DNA from: Alphaproteobacteria bacterium
Lineage (GTDB): Bacteria; Pseudomonadota; Alphaproteobacteria; Rhizobiales; Xanthobacteraceae
Length of the DNA: 5,819 nucleotides
Direction of reading: 5' to 3'
Assembly: GCA_005884465.1 (NCBI GenBank)
Contig: VAZH01000023.1
Coordinates: forward strand, 1 to 5,819
In this document: in pieces, positions 1 to 5,778 of the stretch
How positions within the stretch are numbered: position 1 is the first letter of the stretch
Layout: each line of letters begins with the position of its first letter
Notes under the pieces: generated by a model
What the model was told of the DNA's origin: nothing
The model's input: only the letters and a program-made list of their open reading frames with translations
The model's database searches: none
Program-made: the position numbers and the translations under genes

Positions 1-244
1 CGAGCAGCCCGGCGGTGACCTGTTCGCCGGAAGCCACCACGGCGTCATATTCGCGCGCGTCATGCATCGGCGACGCCTCACGGCACCATTCCACCAGTTC
101 ATTGGTTTTGCCGGCCATCGCCGACACCACCACGGCGACGTCATGGCCGGCATCGACCTCGCGCTTGACATGCCGCGCGACATTGCGGATTCGGTCGATA
201 CTGGCGACCGACGTGCCGCCGAATTTCATCACGAGGCGGCCCAT
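1..244 (-). CDS. lysC: Aspartate kinase, N-terminal part (cut by window edge)
   Basis: This is the first 81 codons of aspartate kinase, the cytoplasmic enzyme that phosphorylates L-aspartate in the first step of lysine, threonine, methionine and diaminopimelate synthesis. The reading frame stays open to the window edge. The translation begins MGRLVMKFGGTSV, containing the KFGGTSV nucleotide-binding signature of the amino-acid kinase fold (residues 7-13). It continues with VVVSAMAGKTNEL (38-50) and the substrate-site motif ASGEQV (71-76), all in the order and spacing of the family. The C-terminal kinase part and the ACT regulatory domains lie outside the window. The ATG at 244-242 is chosen because it places the signature near the N-terminus as is usual; a weak AGGGA lies 13 nt upstream (262-258). 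It is divergent from the PH-domain gene. Identification is secure from the motifs. Confidence 0.96.
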   Translation of the reverse strand, partial: MGRLVMKFGGTSVASIDRIRNVARHVKREVDAGHDVAVVVSAMAGKTNELVEWCREASPMHDAREYDAVVASGEQVTAGLL

Positions 245-415
245 GATGCTGGTGCATTCCCTGTCAGGTTGAGTAATGTGACCCGCACGCAAAACGGCAA
301 GCGCACAAACCAAAAGGCGCGTATACATAGCGGCGCGGTTTCCGGCAAGCAACCGGGTTCCGGCGATTCCGGGCGTCACGGGACGCGGTGATGTTGGGTA
401 ATTGAGGTTGAACGC
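245..415. promoter_or_regulatory. Divergent intergenic region between lysC and the PH-domain gene
   Basis: These 171 bases separate two divergently read genes, so promoters for lysC (leftward) and for the PH-domain/ubiG pair (rightward) should lie here. I see no convincing -35/-10 pair, operator or riboswitch. The only site I can point to is GAGG at 404-407, eight bases before the ATG at 416, a good ribosome binding site for the rightward gene. The promoter role is inferred from gene orientation alone. Confidence 0.4.
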
Positions 416-883
416 ATGGGGCGTTATATCGACGATATCCTGCAGCCCGGCGAAAAGGTGCTGTATTCGACCAACGCGCACTGGATCTTCTATTTGCCGG
501 CGATTGCGGCCTGGATCGTGGCCATCTTCCTCTTCCTGCTGTCGCGGCAGACCACCACCGAAGGCGTCGTCCTGTTGTGTCTGGCGGCCTCGGCCGTGGT
601 GGCGATCGTGGCGCTTTACTGGACCCTGAAGGCCTGGTTCCATCGCTGGACCACTGAGACCGACGTCACCAATATGCGCGTTGTCCACAAGACCGGCTTC
701 ATCAAGCGCCGCACGTTCGAGATGAGCCTCGACAAGGTCGAGAGCGTCGACGTCAACCAGAGCATTCTTGGTCGCATATTGAACTACGGTGACGTTACGG
801 TGCGGGGCGTCGGCGAGGGGGCCGAGACCATCGATACCATCGCTTCGCCACTCGAGTTCCGCAATCACATCACCGCGCGATAG
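416..883 (+). CDS. Membrane protein with bacterial PH domain (bPH2, YdbS/YdbT-like)
   Basis: The product is a 155-residue inner-membrane protein of unknown specific function. It has a short N-terminal stretch with the LQPGEK motif typical of PH-domain membrane proteins (9-14), two hydrophobic helices at about 23-43 and 49-71, and a C-terminal bacterial PH domain (PF03703 type) from about 76 to 155. The characteristic segments are TNMRVVHKTGFIKRRT (85-100), the SLDKVESVDVNQSILGRIL run (104-122), YGDVTV, and a final SPLEFRN. Family members of this size are usually short relatives of the YdbS/YdbT proteins; their ligands are not known. The start at 416 has GAGG eight bases upstream. The stop lies 16 bp before the ubiG start, so the two genes are probably one operon, but a role in ubiquinone synthesis is only a guess from position. 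Confidence 0.92.
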   Translation: MGRYIDDILQPGEKVLYSTNAHWIFYLPAIAAWIVAIFLFLLSRQTTTEGVVLLCLAASAVVAIVALYWTLKAWFHRWTTETDVTNMRVVHKTGFIKRRTFEMSLDKVESVDVNQSILGRILNYGDVTVRGVGEGAETIDTIASPLEFRNHITAR

Positions 884-899
884 GGGCGGCGCGCAATCC

Positions 900-1670
900 A
901 TGGCCATGCAAGAAAATTCTCGTAGCAATTTCTCCGCCGCCCAGGCATCCACGGTCGACCCCGGCGAGGTCGCGAAATTCTCAAAGCTGTCGTACGAATG
1001 GTGGGATCCCAACGGCAAGATGGCGCCGCTGCACAAGATCAATCCGCTGCGCCTGACCTATATCCGCGACGCCGCCTGCCGCAAGTTCGAGCGCAATGTC
1101 AAAAGCCTGAATTGCCTTTCCGGCCTGCGGATCCTCGATATCGGCTGCGGCGCAGGGCTGTTGTGCGAGCCGTTGACCCGCCTCGGCGCGCAGGTGATCG
1201 GCATCGATCCCTCCGCCAGCAATATCGCGGCCGCCCGGCTGCACGCCGACAAGGGGCACCTGTCGATCGATTATCGCTGCACCAGCGTCGAGCAGATGGA
1301 TGTGCGCGAACGCTTCGACATCGTGCTGGCGATGGAGGTAATCGAACATGTCACCGACCTCGGCATGTTCCTCAATCGCTGCGCCGCGATGCTCAAGCCC
1401 GGCGGGCTGATGGTGATATCGACCATAAACCGCAATTGGAAGAGCTTTGCGCTGGCGATCGTCGGCGCCGAATACATCCTGCGCTGGCTGCCGCGCGGCA
1501 CCCATCAATGGGACAAGTTCGTCACCCCCGACGAACTCGCACAGCATCTGGCGAACAACAAGCTCGCCATCACCGAACGGGCCGGCGTGATCTATCATCC
1601 CTTCGCCGATCGCTGGAGCCTCTCCTCCGACATGGACGTGAACTACATGGTGGTGGCGGAGGGGATTTAG
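900..1670 (+). CDS. ubiG: Ubiquinone biosynthesis O-methyltransferase UbiG
   Basis: The product is a 256-residue SAM-dependent methyltransferase that carries out the two O-methylations of ubiquinone synthesis (the polyprenyl-dihydroxybenzene intermediate and demethylubiquinol), working at the inner face of the cytoplasmic membrane. The N-terminal part has the UbiG-type EVAKFSKLSYEWWDPNGKMAPLH block. SAM motif I is ILDIGCGAG (78-86), followed by VIGIDPS. The signature LAMEVIEHV lies at 143-151 and LKPGGLMVISTINRN follows. The segment GAEYILRWLPRGTHQWDKF is the family-specific insert thought to contact membrane. Length fits the family. An in-frame start at 789 exists but would run through the end of the PH-domain gene; the ATG at 900 gives the normal N-terminus, with a GGGGCGG stretch at 884-890 as a weak ribosome site, and ATG 906 is an alternative. 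It is probably co-transcribed with the upstream PH-domain gene. Confidence 0.96.
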   Translation: MAMQENSRSNFSAAQASTVDPGEVAKFSKLSYEWWDPNGKMAPLHKINPLRLTYIRDAACRKFERNVKSLNCLSGLRILDIGCGAGLLCEPLTRLGAQVIGIDPSASNIAAARLHADKGHLSIDYRCTSVEQMDVRERFDIVLAMEVIEHVTDLGMFLNRCAAMLKPGGLMVISTINRNWKSFALAIVGAEYILRWLPRGTHQWDKFVTPDELAQHLANNKLAITERAGVIYHPFADRWSLSSDMDVNYMVVAEGI

Positions 1671-1679
1671 CTGTTCTTT

Positions 1680-1715
1680 GTCGTCCCTGCGAAAGCAGGG
1701 ACCCATAACCACAGG
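1680..1715 (+). repeat. Left 36-bp inverted repeat with nested hairpin, before the GIY-YIG gene
   Basis: These 36 bases are the exact reverse complement of 2059-2094. Within them, 1683-1702 is itself a perfect palindrome: an 8-bp stem GTCCCTGC / GCAGGGAC around a GAAA loop, which would form a very stable GNRA-capped hairpin in RNA. The tail reads CCCATAACCACAGG. It begins nine bases after the ubiG stop, so it may also cap or terminate the ubiG transcript, although no run of T follows. The form, a hairpin plus asymmetric tail, is that of REP-like elements; similar sequences are, as I recall, dispersed in Bradyrhizobium genomes. Confidence 0.93.
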
Positions 1716-1763
1716 CCTACGTCGTAAAGCACAAGAGCTCCGCATCCGATCTACGTGCCGCCC

Positions 1764-2045
1764 ATGTATTACGTCTACATTCTCGCAAGCCGGCGTCACG
1801 GGACTCTCTACATCGGGGTAACAAACTCCCTGCAGAAACGGCTGGAAGAGCATCGAACCGGCAAGGGCTCGTCGTTTGTCAAAGCCTATGGCATTCACCG
1901 CCTAGTGTATGTCGAATCCTACGAGCGCGCGGACGAAGCAATCGCCCGTGAAAAACAGCTGAAACGATGGAAGCGTGACTGGAAGATCGAGCTGATCGAG
2001 CGGGAAAATCTTGAATGGCGCGATCTCAGCGATTTGCTGGACTAG
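1764..2045 (+). CDS. Small GIY-YIG nuclease-superfamily protein
   Basis: The product is a 93-residue single-domain GIY-YIG protein of the UPF0213/YhbQ-like kind, a predicted metal-dependent DNA endonuclease of unknown target. The signature is YVYIL (residues 3-7) and LYIG (15-18). The other expected catalytic residues are present: Arg26 and His30 in KRLEEHR, and Glu63 in AREKQLKRWKR. The C-terminal LEWRDL is also common in this group. It therefore looks active rather than decayed. The ATG at 1764 starts right at the fold; a GTG at 1755 would add three residues, and neither has a clear ribosome site. The gene fills the space between two perfect 36-bp inverted repeats. By hand count its GC is about 54% (1801-2040), against about 72% for sampled lines of the neighbours, suggesting recent arrival or different selection. 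Whether it cuts the repeats is unknown. Confidence 0.92.
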   Translation: MYYVYILASRRHGTLYIGVTNSLQKRLEEHRTGKGSSFVKAYGIHRLVYVESYERADEAIAREKQLKRWKRDWKIELIERENLEWRDLSDLLD

Positions 2046-2058
2046 GTACTTCCTGACC

Positions 2059-2094
2059 CCTGTGGTTATGGGTCCCTGCTTTCGCAGGGACGAC
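2059..2094 (-). repeat. Right 36-bp inverted repeat with nested hairpin, after the GIY-YIG gene
   Basis: This is the perfect inverted copy of 1680-1715. The nested palindrome is at 2072-2091, with stem GTCCCTGC / GCAGGGAC and loop TTTC on this strand. It starts 13 bases after the GIY-YIG stop, so in RNA it could act as that gene's 3' hairpin or pair with the left copy to close the whole unit in a 36-bp stem. I found no direct target-site duplication just outside the pair. Confidence 0.93.
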
Positions 2095-2202
2095 GATGTG
2101 GTGGATGTCGCATGCAATCCTGACTGTTGACCGCGCGGGCTGTGACCTTCACGGTGCCGACAACTGCCAACGTCCTCCGTTAGCCCCTCCACTACGTCTC
2201 AC

Positions 2203-3102
2203 ATGATCAGCATCGCCACGCTCTGGATACCCTTCACCATCACCGCGGCGCTGGGGCAGGTCGCGCGCAATGCGATGCAGCGGCAATTGACCGCGCCGCT
2301 TGGCACCTGGGGCGCCACCAATATCCGCTTTCTGTTCGGCTTTCCGTTCTCAGTTGTGTTCTTCGCCGTCGTGCTGGCTGCGACGGGCGATGCCGTACCC
2401 TGGCCGACGGCCGCGTTCTGGCCGTGGCTATTGCTCGGCGCGCTCAGCCAGATCCTCGCCACCGGACTGATGCTGCTCGCCATGAACGACCGCTCGTTCG
2501 TGGTGACGACGGCGTATCTGAAGACCGAGGCGATCCAGACCGCGATCTTCGGGTTTGTCTTTCTCGGCGATCATCTCACCGCGCTGAGGGTGATCGCGAT
2601 CCTGATCGCAACCGTCGGCGTAATCATCACCGCGCTGCGGCCGGGCGGGGAAAAAAGCTTTGCCGAGTTGAAGCCGACGGTCATCGGCCTGGTCGCAGCC
2701 GCCGCGTTCGCGCTGTCGGCGATCGGTTTTCGCGGCGCGATCATCACCGTATCGGGCGTCTCGTTCGTGACGGCGGCGTCCTACACGCTGGTGTTCGGAC
2801 TGTTCGTGCAGACGCTGGTGCTGACGATTTATCTTCTGGCGCGCGCGCCCGACGCGCTCACGAAAATCCTGGGACTGTGGAAGCCGTCGATGCTGGCGGG
2901 CTTCATGGGCGCGTTCGCCTCGCAATTCTGGTTCCTGGCGTTTGCGCTGACCGCCGCCGCCAACGTGCGCACGCTGGCGCTGGTCGAGGTGCTGTTCGCG
3001 CAGGGCGTGGCGTATTACTCGTTCAAGCAGTCGCTATCGGGCCGCGAACTCCTGGGCATCGCCCTGATCGTGATCGGCGTCGCGCTATTGGTGGCGGTGT
3101 AG
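2203..3102 (+). CDS. EamA-family (drug/metabolite transporter superfamily) permease
   Basis: The product is a 299-residue integral inner-membrane protein of the DMT superfamily, which carries small solutes or exports metabolites; the substrate cannot be told from sequence. It is made almost wholly of hydrophobic helices, about ten, in two similar halves as expected for paired EamA domains. The first half ends in a helix followed by a charged connector (ITALRPGGEKSFAELKP, about 140-156). The second half ends ELLGIALIVIGVALLVAV, a typical final helix of the family. LVEVLFAQGVAYYSF near 265-279 corresponds to the conserved helix-9 region. The length is typical. The start at 2203 is the only plausible one nearby and lacks a clear ribosome site. 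It stands alone between two repeat regions and converges with the DUF1178 gene. Confidence 0.9.
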   Translation: MISIATLWIPFTITAALGQVARNAMQRQLTAPLGTWGATNIRFLFGFPFSVVFFAVVLAATGDAVPWPTAAFWPWLLLGALSQILATGLMLLAMNDRSFVVTTAYLKTEAIQTAIFGFVFLGDHLTALRVIAILIATVGVIITALRPGGEKSFAELKPTVIGLVAAAAFALSAIGFRGAIITVSGVSFVTAASYTLVFGLFVQTLVLTIYLLARAPDALTKILGLWKPSMLAGFMGAFASQFWFLAFALTAAANVRTLALVEVLFAQGVAYYSFKQSLSGRELLGIALIVIGVALLVAV

Positions 3103-3106
3103 CGGT

Positions 3107-3151
3107 CCTCATCCTGAGGAGCGACCTCTTGGTCGCGTCTCGAAGGATGAG
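3107..3151 (+). repeat. REP-like palindrome, first half of an inverted pair
   Basis: The sequence forms a long imperfect hairpin. The outer arms TCATCCT and AGGATGA pair, the middle has GAGGAG opposite TCTCGA, and the core 3121-3136 is a perfect GCGACC / GGTCGC stem with a TCTT loop. It begins four bases after the transporter stop and can serve as a transcript 3' end. CCTCATCCTGAGGAGCG is, as I recall, a common dispersed motif in Bradyrhizobium intergenic DNA. Confidence 0.85.
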
Positions 3152-3160
3152 TGTCGACGT

Positions 3161-3207
3161 CTTCATGGTTCGAGACGCGCGAAGTCGCGCTCCTCACCAT
3201 GAGGAAG
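3161..3207 (-). repeat. REP-like palindrome, second half of an inverted pair
   Basis: Read on the minus strand this copy matches the 3107-3151 element: CCTCAT, TGAGGAGCG, GCGTCTCGAA and ATGA are shared in order. The differences in the outer arm are GG for CC and CC for GG, so pairing is kept by compensatory change. Its core is GCGCGA / TCGCGC at 3177-3190. The pair, separated by nine bases containing GTCGAC, has the layout of a REPIN and lies 16 bases from the DUF1178 stop, so it may terminate both converging genes. Confidence 0.82.
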
Positions 3208-3223
3208 ACCGCGCATGTCGGAA

Positions 3224-3700
3224 TCAGTTCCTGTCTTCCGGCAGCACCGGCAGCGGCGATACTTCGACGCCTTCCTCGATCAGGGCGCGCGCTTCGTCCG
3301 GCGAAGCCTCGCCGTAAATCGGGCGATGTTCGATATCGCCGTAATGCATCTTGCGGGCCTCGTTGGGAAAACGCTCGCCGACATTGTCGGCATTTTTGAC
3401 GATATGATCGCGCAATTCCTTGAGCTTGGCGCGCAATTCGCGCTCCTGCGCCATCAGCAGAGGTGTCGATGCCGGCGCCGTGACCTCCGTCGAAGCGGCA
3501 GGCGCAGGCGCAGGAGCCGGGGTCTCGTGGCCCTTCTTGCTCACGATCTGCGGGGCCATGATGGCCCTCTCGACCTTGTCCGAACCGCAGGTCGGACAGT
3601 TCACCAGCTTGCGCTTTTCCTGTTGTTCGTAGGCCGAGGAGCTTTGAAACCAGCTTTCGAATGCATGGCCGCGGTCGCAGCGTAGCGAATACCGGATCAT
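3224..3700 (-). CDS. DUF1178 family protein with N-terminal zinc ribbon
   Basis: The product is a 158-residue soluble protein of the uncharacterised DUF1178 family (PF06676). The N-terminal block runs from MIRYSLRCDRGHAFESWF to AIMAP at about residue 50, the family hallmark; Cys8, His12 and the Cys35-x2-Cys38 knuckle suggest a zinc site. A proline/alanine linker (61-80) follows, encoded by a small GC-rich repeat near 3500-3522. A predicted helical segment (about 84-105) leads to the conserved C-terminal FPNEARKMHYGDIEHRPIYGEAS motif (111-133). The ATG at 3700 overlaps the upstream amidase stop by four bases (ATGA), with GGGGA five bases before it, so translation is probably coupled. Biochemical function is unknown; sharing a transcript with a glutaredoxin and a Nit-type amidase is the only hint. 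Confidence 0.93.
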   Translation of the reverse strand: MIRYSLRCDRGHAFESWFQSSSAYEQQEKRKLVNCPTCGSDKVERAIMAPQIVSKKGHETPAPAPAPAASTEVTAPASTPLLMAQERELRAKLKELRDHIVKNADNVGERFPNEARKMHYGDIEHRPIYGEASPDEARALIEEGVEVSPLPVLPEDRN

Positions 3701-4575
3701 GCCGATCCCCGCACCACGTGCAGATGTTCCGGGCCGGCCTTCGGATCGGCAACGCTGAAACGCCTTCCATGCTGCAGTGACGGAACCGCCTTGCGCGCGG
3801 TCTCGACCTTGGCGGGGTCGATCTTCGCCAGGAAGACGCCGGGCTCAACGCCTCCTTCGGCGAGCACCGTACCCCAGGGGTCGACGATCAGGGAGTGGCC
3901 AAAGGTCTCGCGCTTGTTCTCATGCATGCCGCCTTGCGCTGCGGCGAACACAAAGCAGCCGGTCTCGATGGCGCGGGCGCGCAACAGCGTGTGCCAGTGC
4001 GCTGCACCGGTGTTTCGCGTGAAGGCGGAGGGCACGGTGAGGAACGACGCACCGCTTTCGGCGAGCGCGCGATACAGCGCCGGAAAGCGCACGTCGTAAC
4101 AGATCGTCAGACCAATCCGGCCCCAGGGCAGGTCGGCGATGACGGCGGTTTCGCCCGGCTGATAGTTGGCGGATTCGCGATAGCTCTCGCCACCGGGCAG
4201 ATCGATGTCGAACATATGGATCTTGTCGTAGCTTGCGATCACGAAGCCGTCCGGCCCGATCAGGAACGAACGGTTGACGGCCTTCTCGGGAGAAGCGCGC
4301 AGCGCCAGTGAGCCGACATGGAGATGAATTTTCAGTTCCGCCGCCAGCGCGCGATAGGCTTTCAGCGAAAGATCGTCCTCTTCGGCGGCGAGATGTTCGA
4401 ACAGCATCTTGCGGTTGACCTGCATCATGTTGCTCACCTCGGGGGTGAGTACATAATCGGCGCCCTGGGCTTTAGCTTCGCGAATCAGTTTGGTTGCCTG
4501 CTCGAGGCTCGGCTCCGGCAGCAGCCCGGTGCGCATCTGCACCATGGCGGCGGTGAAGGTGAGGTCGGCGGTCAT
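3697..4575 (-). CDS. Carbon-nitrogen hydrolase, Nit1-like (candidate deaminated glutathione amidase)
   Basis: The product is a 292-residue cytoplasmic amidase of the nitrilase superfamily, whose members cleave C-N bonds through a Glu-Lys-Cys triad. All three are visible: Glu46 in LTPEVSN, Lys118 in YDKIHMFD and Cys159 in TICYDVRFP. KIHMFDIDLPGGE and the stretch SAFTRNTGAAHWHTLLRARAIE are close to the Nit1/NitFhit branch rather than to nitrile hydrolases. Known Nit1 enzymes remove the amide from deaminated glutathione, a side product of transaminases. That assignment here is an inference from branch motifs and from the glutaredoxin next door; omega-amidase (Nit2) is the main alternative. The start overlaps the grxC stop by four bases (ATGA), with AAAAGG seven bases upstream. 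Length is normal and nothing looks broken. Confidence 0.93.
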   Translation of the reverse strand: MTADLTFTAAMVQMRTGLLPEPSLEQATKLIREAKAQGADYVLTPEVSNMMQVNRKMLFEHLAAEEDDLSLKAYRALAAELKIHLHVGSLALRASPEKAVNRSFLIGPDGFVIASYDKIHMFDIDLPGGESYRESANYQPGETAVIADLPWGRIGLTICYDVRFPALYRALAESGASFLTVPSAFTRNTGAAHWHTLLRARAIETGCFVFAAAQGGMHENKRETFGHSLIVDPWGTVLAEGGVEPGVFLAKIDPAKVETARKAVPSLQHGRRFSVADPKAGPEHLHVVRGSA

Positions 4576-4847
4576 GAATCGGCCTTTTCGCCCGCCAGCA
4601 ACGCATCGAGCTTGCCCTGCCGATCAAGCGCGTAGAGTTCGTCGCAACCGCCGACATGGATCTCGCCGATGAAAATCTGCGGAAAGGTCGAGCCCACGCC
4701 GGCGCGATCCCACATCTCTTGATGAAGCGCCGGGTTCTTGGCGACGTCGAATTCGATGAAGGCGACCTTCTTGCGCGTCAACAGCGACTTGGCAGCGCCG
4801 CAGTAGCCGCAGCCCGGACGGGTGTAGATTTCGATAGCAGCGGTCAT
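4572..4847 (-). CDS. grxC: Glutaredoxin 3 (GrxC-type, dithiol)
   Basis: The product is a 91-residue glutaredoxin, a glutathione-dependent cytoplasmic thiol oxidoreductase that reduces disulfides and protein-glutathione adducts. Residues 5-16 (IEIYTRPGCGYC) carry the active site C13-G-Y-C16; the commonest form in the family is CPYC, so the glycine is a variant. TFPQIFIG (54-61) has the cis-proline Pro56, and VGGCDEL (65-71) is the glutathione-binding loop. Both active cysteines are present, so it is the dithiol class and not the CGFS monothiol iron-sulfur class. Length fits a single domain. Its stop overlaps the amidase start by four bases and its start lies 30 bp after comF, so all four genes may be one transcript. 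The ribosome site is a weak GCGAG. Confidence 0.95.
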   Translation of the reverse strand: MTAAIEIYTRPGCGYCGAAKSLLTRKKVAFIEFDVAKNPALHQEMWDRAGVGSTFPQIFIGEIHVGGCDELYALDRQGKLDALLAGEKADS

Positions 4848-4877
4848 CTCGCGCTCGGTTTCAGGAAGATTACCCGA

Positions 4878-5687
4878 TTATATGGGAGCTTTATACGTGT
4901 CCACAACCCGGGCGAACACCAGTACGTCCACCTGGGCCGCCTTGGCGCGTAGTAGCGCCCGCGCGCAGGCGTCCACTGTAGCGCCGGAGGTCAAGACATC
5001 GTCGATCAGGACGATGCGGCGGCCGTGAATCTCGGCGGTACGATCGGCAGCGACCTTGAACGCACCTTGCACGTTCGTGGCCCGCTGCGAGCGGGACAGG
5101 CCGATCTGTTGCTCCGTCGGCCTGACGCGCCGAAGCGCTTCCGATGTTACTTTCACGCCGCTTTGCCGCTCGATCGCGCGCGCCAGCGCGCCGGACTGGT
5201 TGTAGCGGCGGCTCCAGCCGCGCCGCCAGTGCAGCGGCACCGGAACCAGCGCGTCGGCCTCCTCCAGGAGCTCGCGCCCGGCCCGCGCCATCCAGCGGCC
5301 CATTGCGGGAGCGAGATCGGTGCGGTCCTGATATTTCAGCGCATGCACCAGCGTGCGCGCGACGTCGTCATAGCGCACCGCGGCGCGGGCGCGTTGATAG
5401 GCCGGCGGATCGGAAATCGCTTCCATCGACAACAGGCCGGGTCCGGGATCGTAGACAAAGGGAATGCCGAGTTTGGGACAAAACGGCGGCGCGATGAACG
5501 ACAGTCTTGCCCAGCACTCGGCGCAGACGCCTTCCCCGTCGACCGGTTCGCGGCAGGCGACGCACAGCGTCGGCAGCGCGATGTCGAGCGCTAGCCGCGC
5601 GGCATGCACCCACGCGCCGCGGCACGCGTTCAGCGCGCCGCGCAGATGGGCGGAGATGGATCGGGATGGTGATGCCTCGGCGTCCAT
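4878..5687 (-). CDS. comF: ComF family protein (phosphoribosyltransferase-like)
   Basis: The product is a 269-residue protein of the ComF/GntX family: an N-terminal four-cysteine zinc ribbon followed by a type I phosphoribosyltransferase-like domain. ComF supports DNA uptake in naturally competent bacteria, where the exact activity is unsettled; in other bacteria its role is unknown. The zinc cysteines are at 42, 45, 55 and 58 (CVAC, CAEC). Then come LVHALKYQDRTDLA, PVPLHWRRGWSRRYNQS, an ATNVQGAF stretch and the PRPP-loop motif IVLIDDVLTSGAT (225-237) with Asp229-Asp230. The frame stays open upstream to a TTG at 5804 and an ATG at 5768, but that extension is translated from a dispersed repeat. 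The ATG at 5687 is therefore preferred although its ribosome site is poor. It is the first gene of the minus-strand cluster. Confidence 0.92.
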   Translation of the reverse strand: MDAEASPSRSISAHLRGALNACRGAWVHAARLALDIALPTLCVACREPVDGEGVCAECWARLSFIAPPFCPKLGIPFVYDPGPGLLSMEAISDPPAYQRARAAVRYDDVARTLVHALKYQDRTDLAPAMGRWMARAGRELLEEADALVPVPLHWRRGWSRRYNQSGALARAIERQSGVKVTSEALRRVRPTEQQIGLSRSQRATNVQGAFKVAADRTAEIHGRRIVLIDDVLTSGATVDACARALLRAKAAQVDVLVFARVVDTYKAPI

Positions 5688-5740
5688 ACGCCACAGGCTA
5701 GCGTCGGGTCGCGCGGCGCTCAAGCCGGCAGACTCGAATT

Positions 5741-5767
5741 TTCGTCGCTTCGCTCCTCGCAATGACA
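5741..5767 (-). repeat. REP-like repeat upstream of comF
   Basis: On the minus strand this reads TGTCATTGCGAGGAGCGAAG then CGACGAA, a motif that I remember as widely dispersed in Bradyrhizobium and Rhodopseudomonas intergenic DNA. The core GCGAGGAGCGAAGCGACG is nearly self-complementary and could form a small hairpin. It differs in sequence from the other two repeat families in the window. It lies about 55 bp before the comF start, so it may fall inside the comF leader. Recognition rests on memory, not on a search. Confidence 0.65.
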
Positions 5768-5778
5768 TTCCCGCTCGA

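Larger units (their letters stand above)
1680..2094. mobile_element. Candidate repeat-bounded unit carrying the GIY-YIG gene
   Basis: The 415-bp segment consists of a 36-bp inverted repeat, a leader of about 48 bases, the GIY-YIG gene, 13 bases, and the second inverted repeat. Perfect identity of the two ends together with the lower GC of the interior supports treating it as one unit inserted between ubiG and the transporter gene. It has no recognisable transposase or integrase. That it moves is my inference by analogy with REP-associated RAYT genes; an alternative is that two pre-existing dispersed repeats flank the gene by chance or by selection. Confidence 0.5.

Noticed and set aside
245..415. 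Riboswitch (lysine type) ahead of lysC
   Set aside because: The leader is short and I cannot build the conserved lysine riboswitch core from it; no terminator hairpin with a T-run is visible.
981..1898. 305-codon open frame on the minus strand across ubiG and the left repeat
   Set aside because: It is antisense to ubiG, whose methyltransferase motifs are unmistakable. The minus-strand translation shows no known motif and its end is translated repeat; long antisense frames are common in GC-rich DNA.
1683..2091. CRISPR-like array from the repeated palindrome
   Set aside because: There are only two copies, in opposite orientation, with a gene between them, and no regular spacers.
1670..2104. 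Classical insertion sequence with target-site duplication
   Set aside because: No transposase is present and I find no matching direct repeat just outside the inverted repeats.
2424..3317. 297-codon plus-strand frame inside the transporter gene
   Set aside because: It is the +1-type shadow of the EamA gene, rich in Arg, Asp and His as expected for an out-of-frame GC-rich translation.
3495..3525. Short GC-rich tandem repeat (GCAGGC-like units)
   Set aside because: It lies within the DUF1178 gene and simply encodes the Pro/Ala linker.
3015..3848. 277-codon open frame on the minus strand crossing the transporter end, the repeats and DUF1178
   Set aside because: It overlaps three well-supported features in a different frame and shows no family motif.
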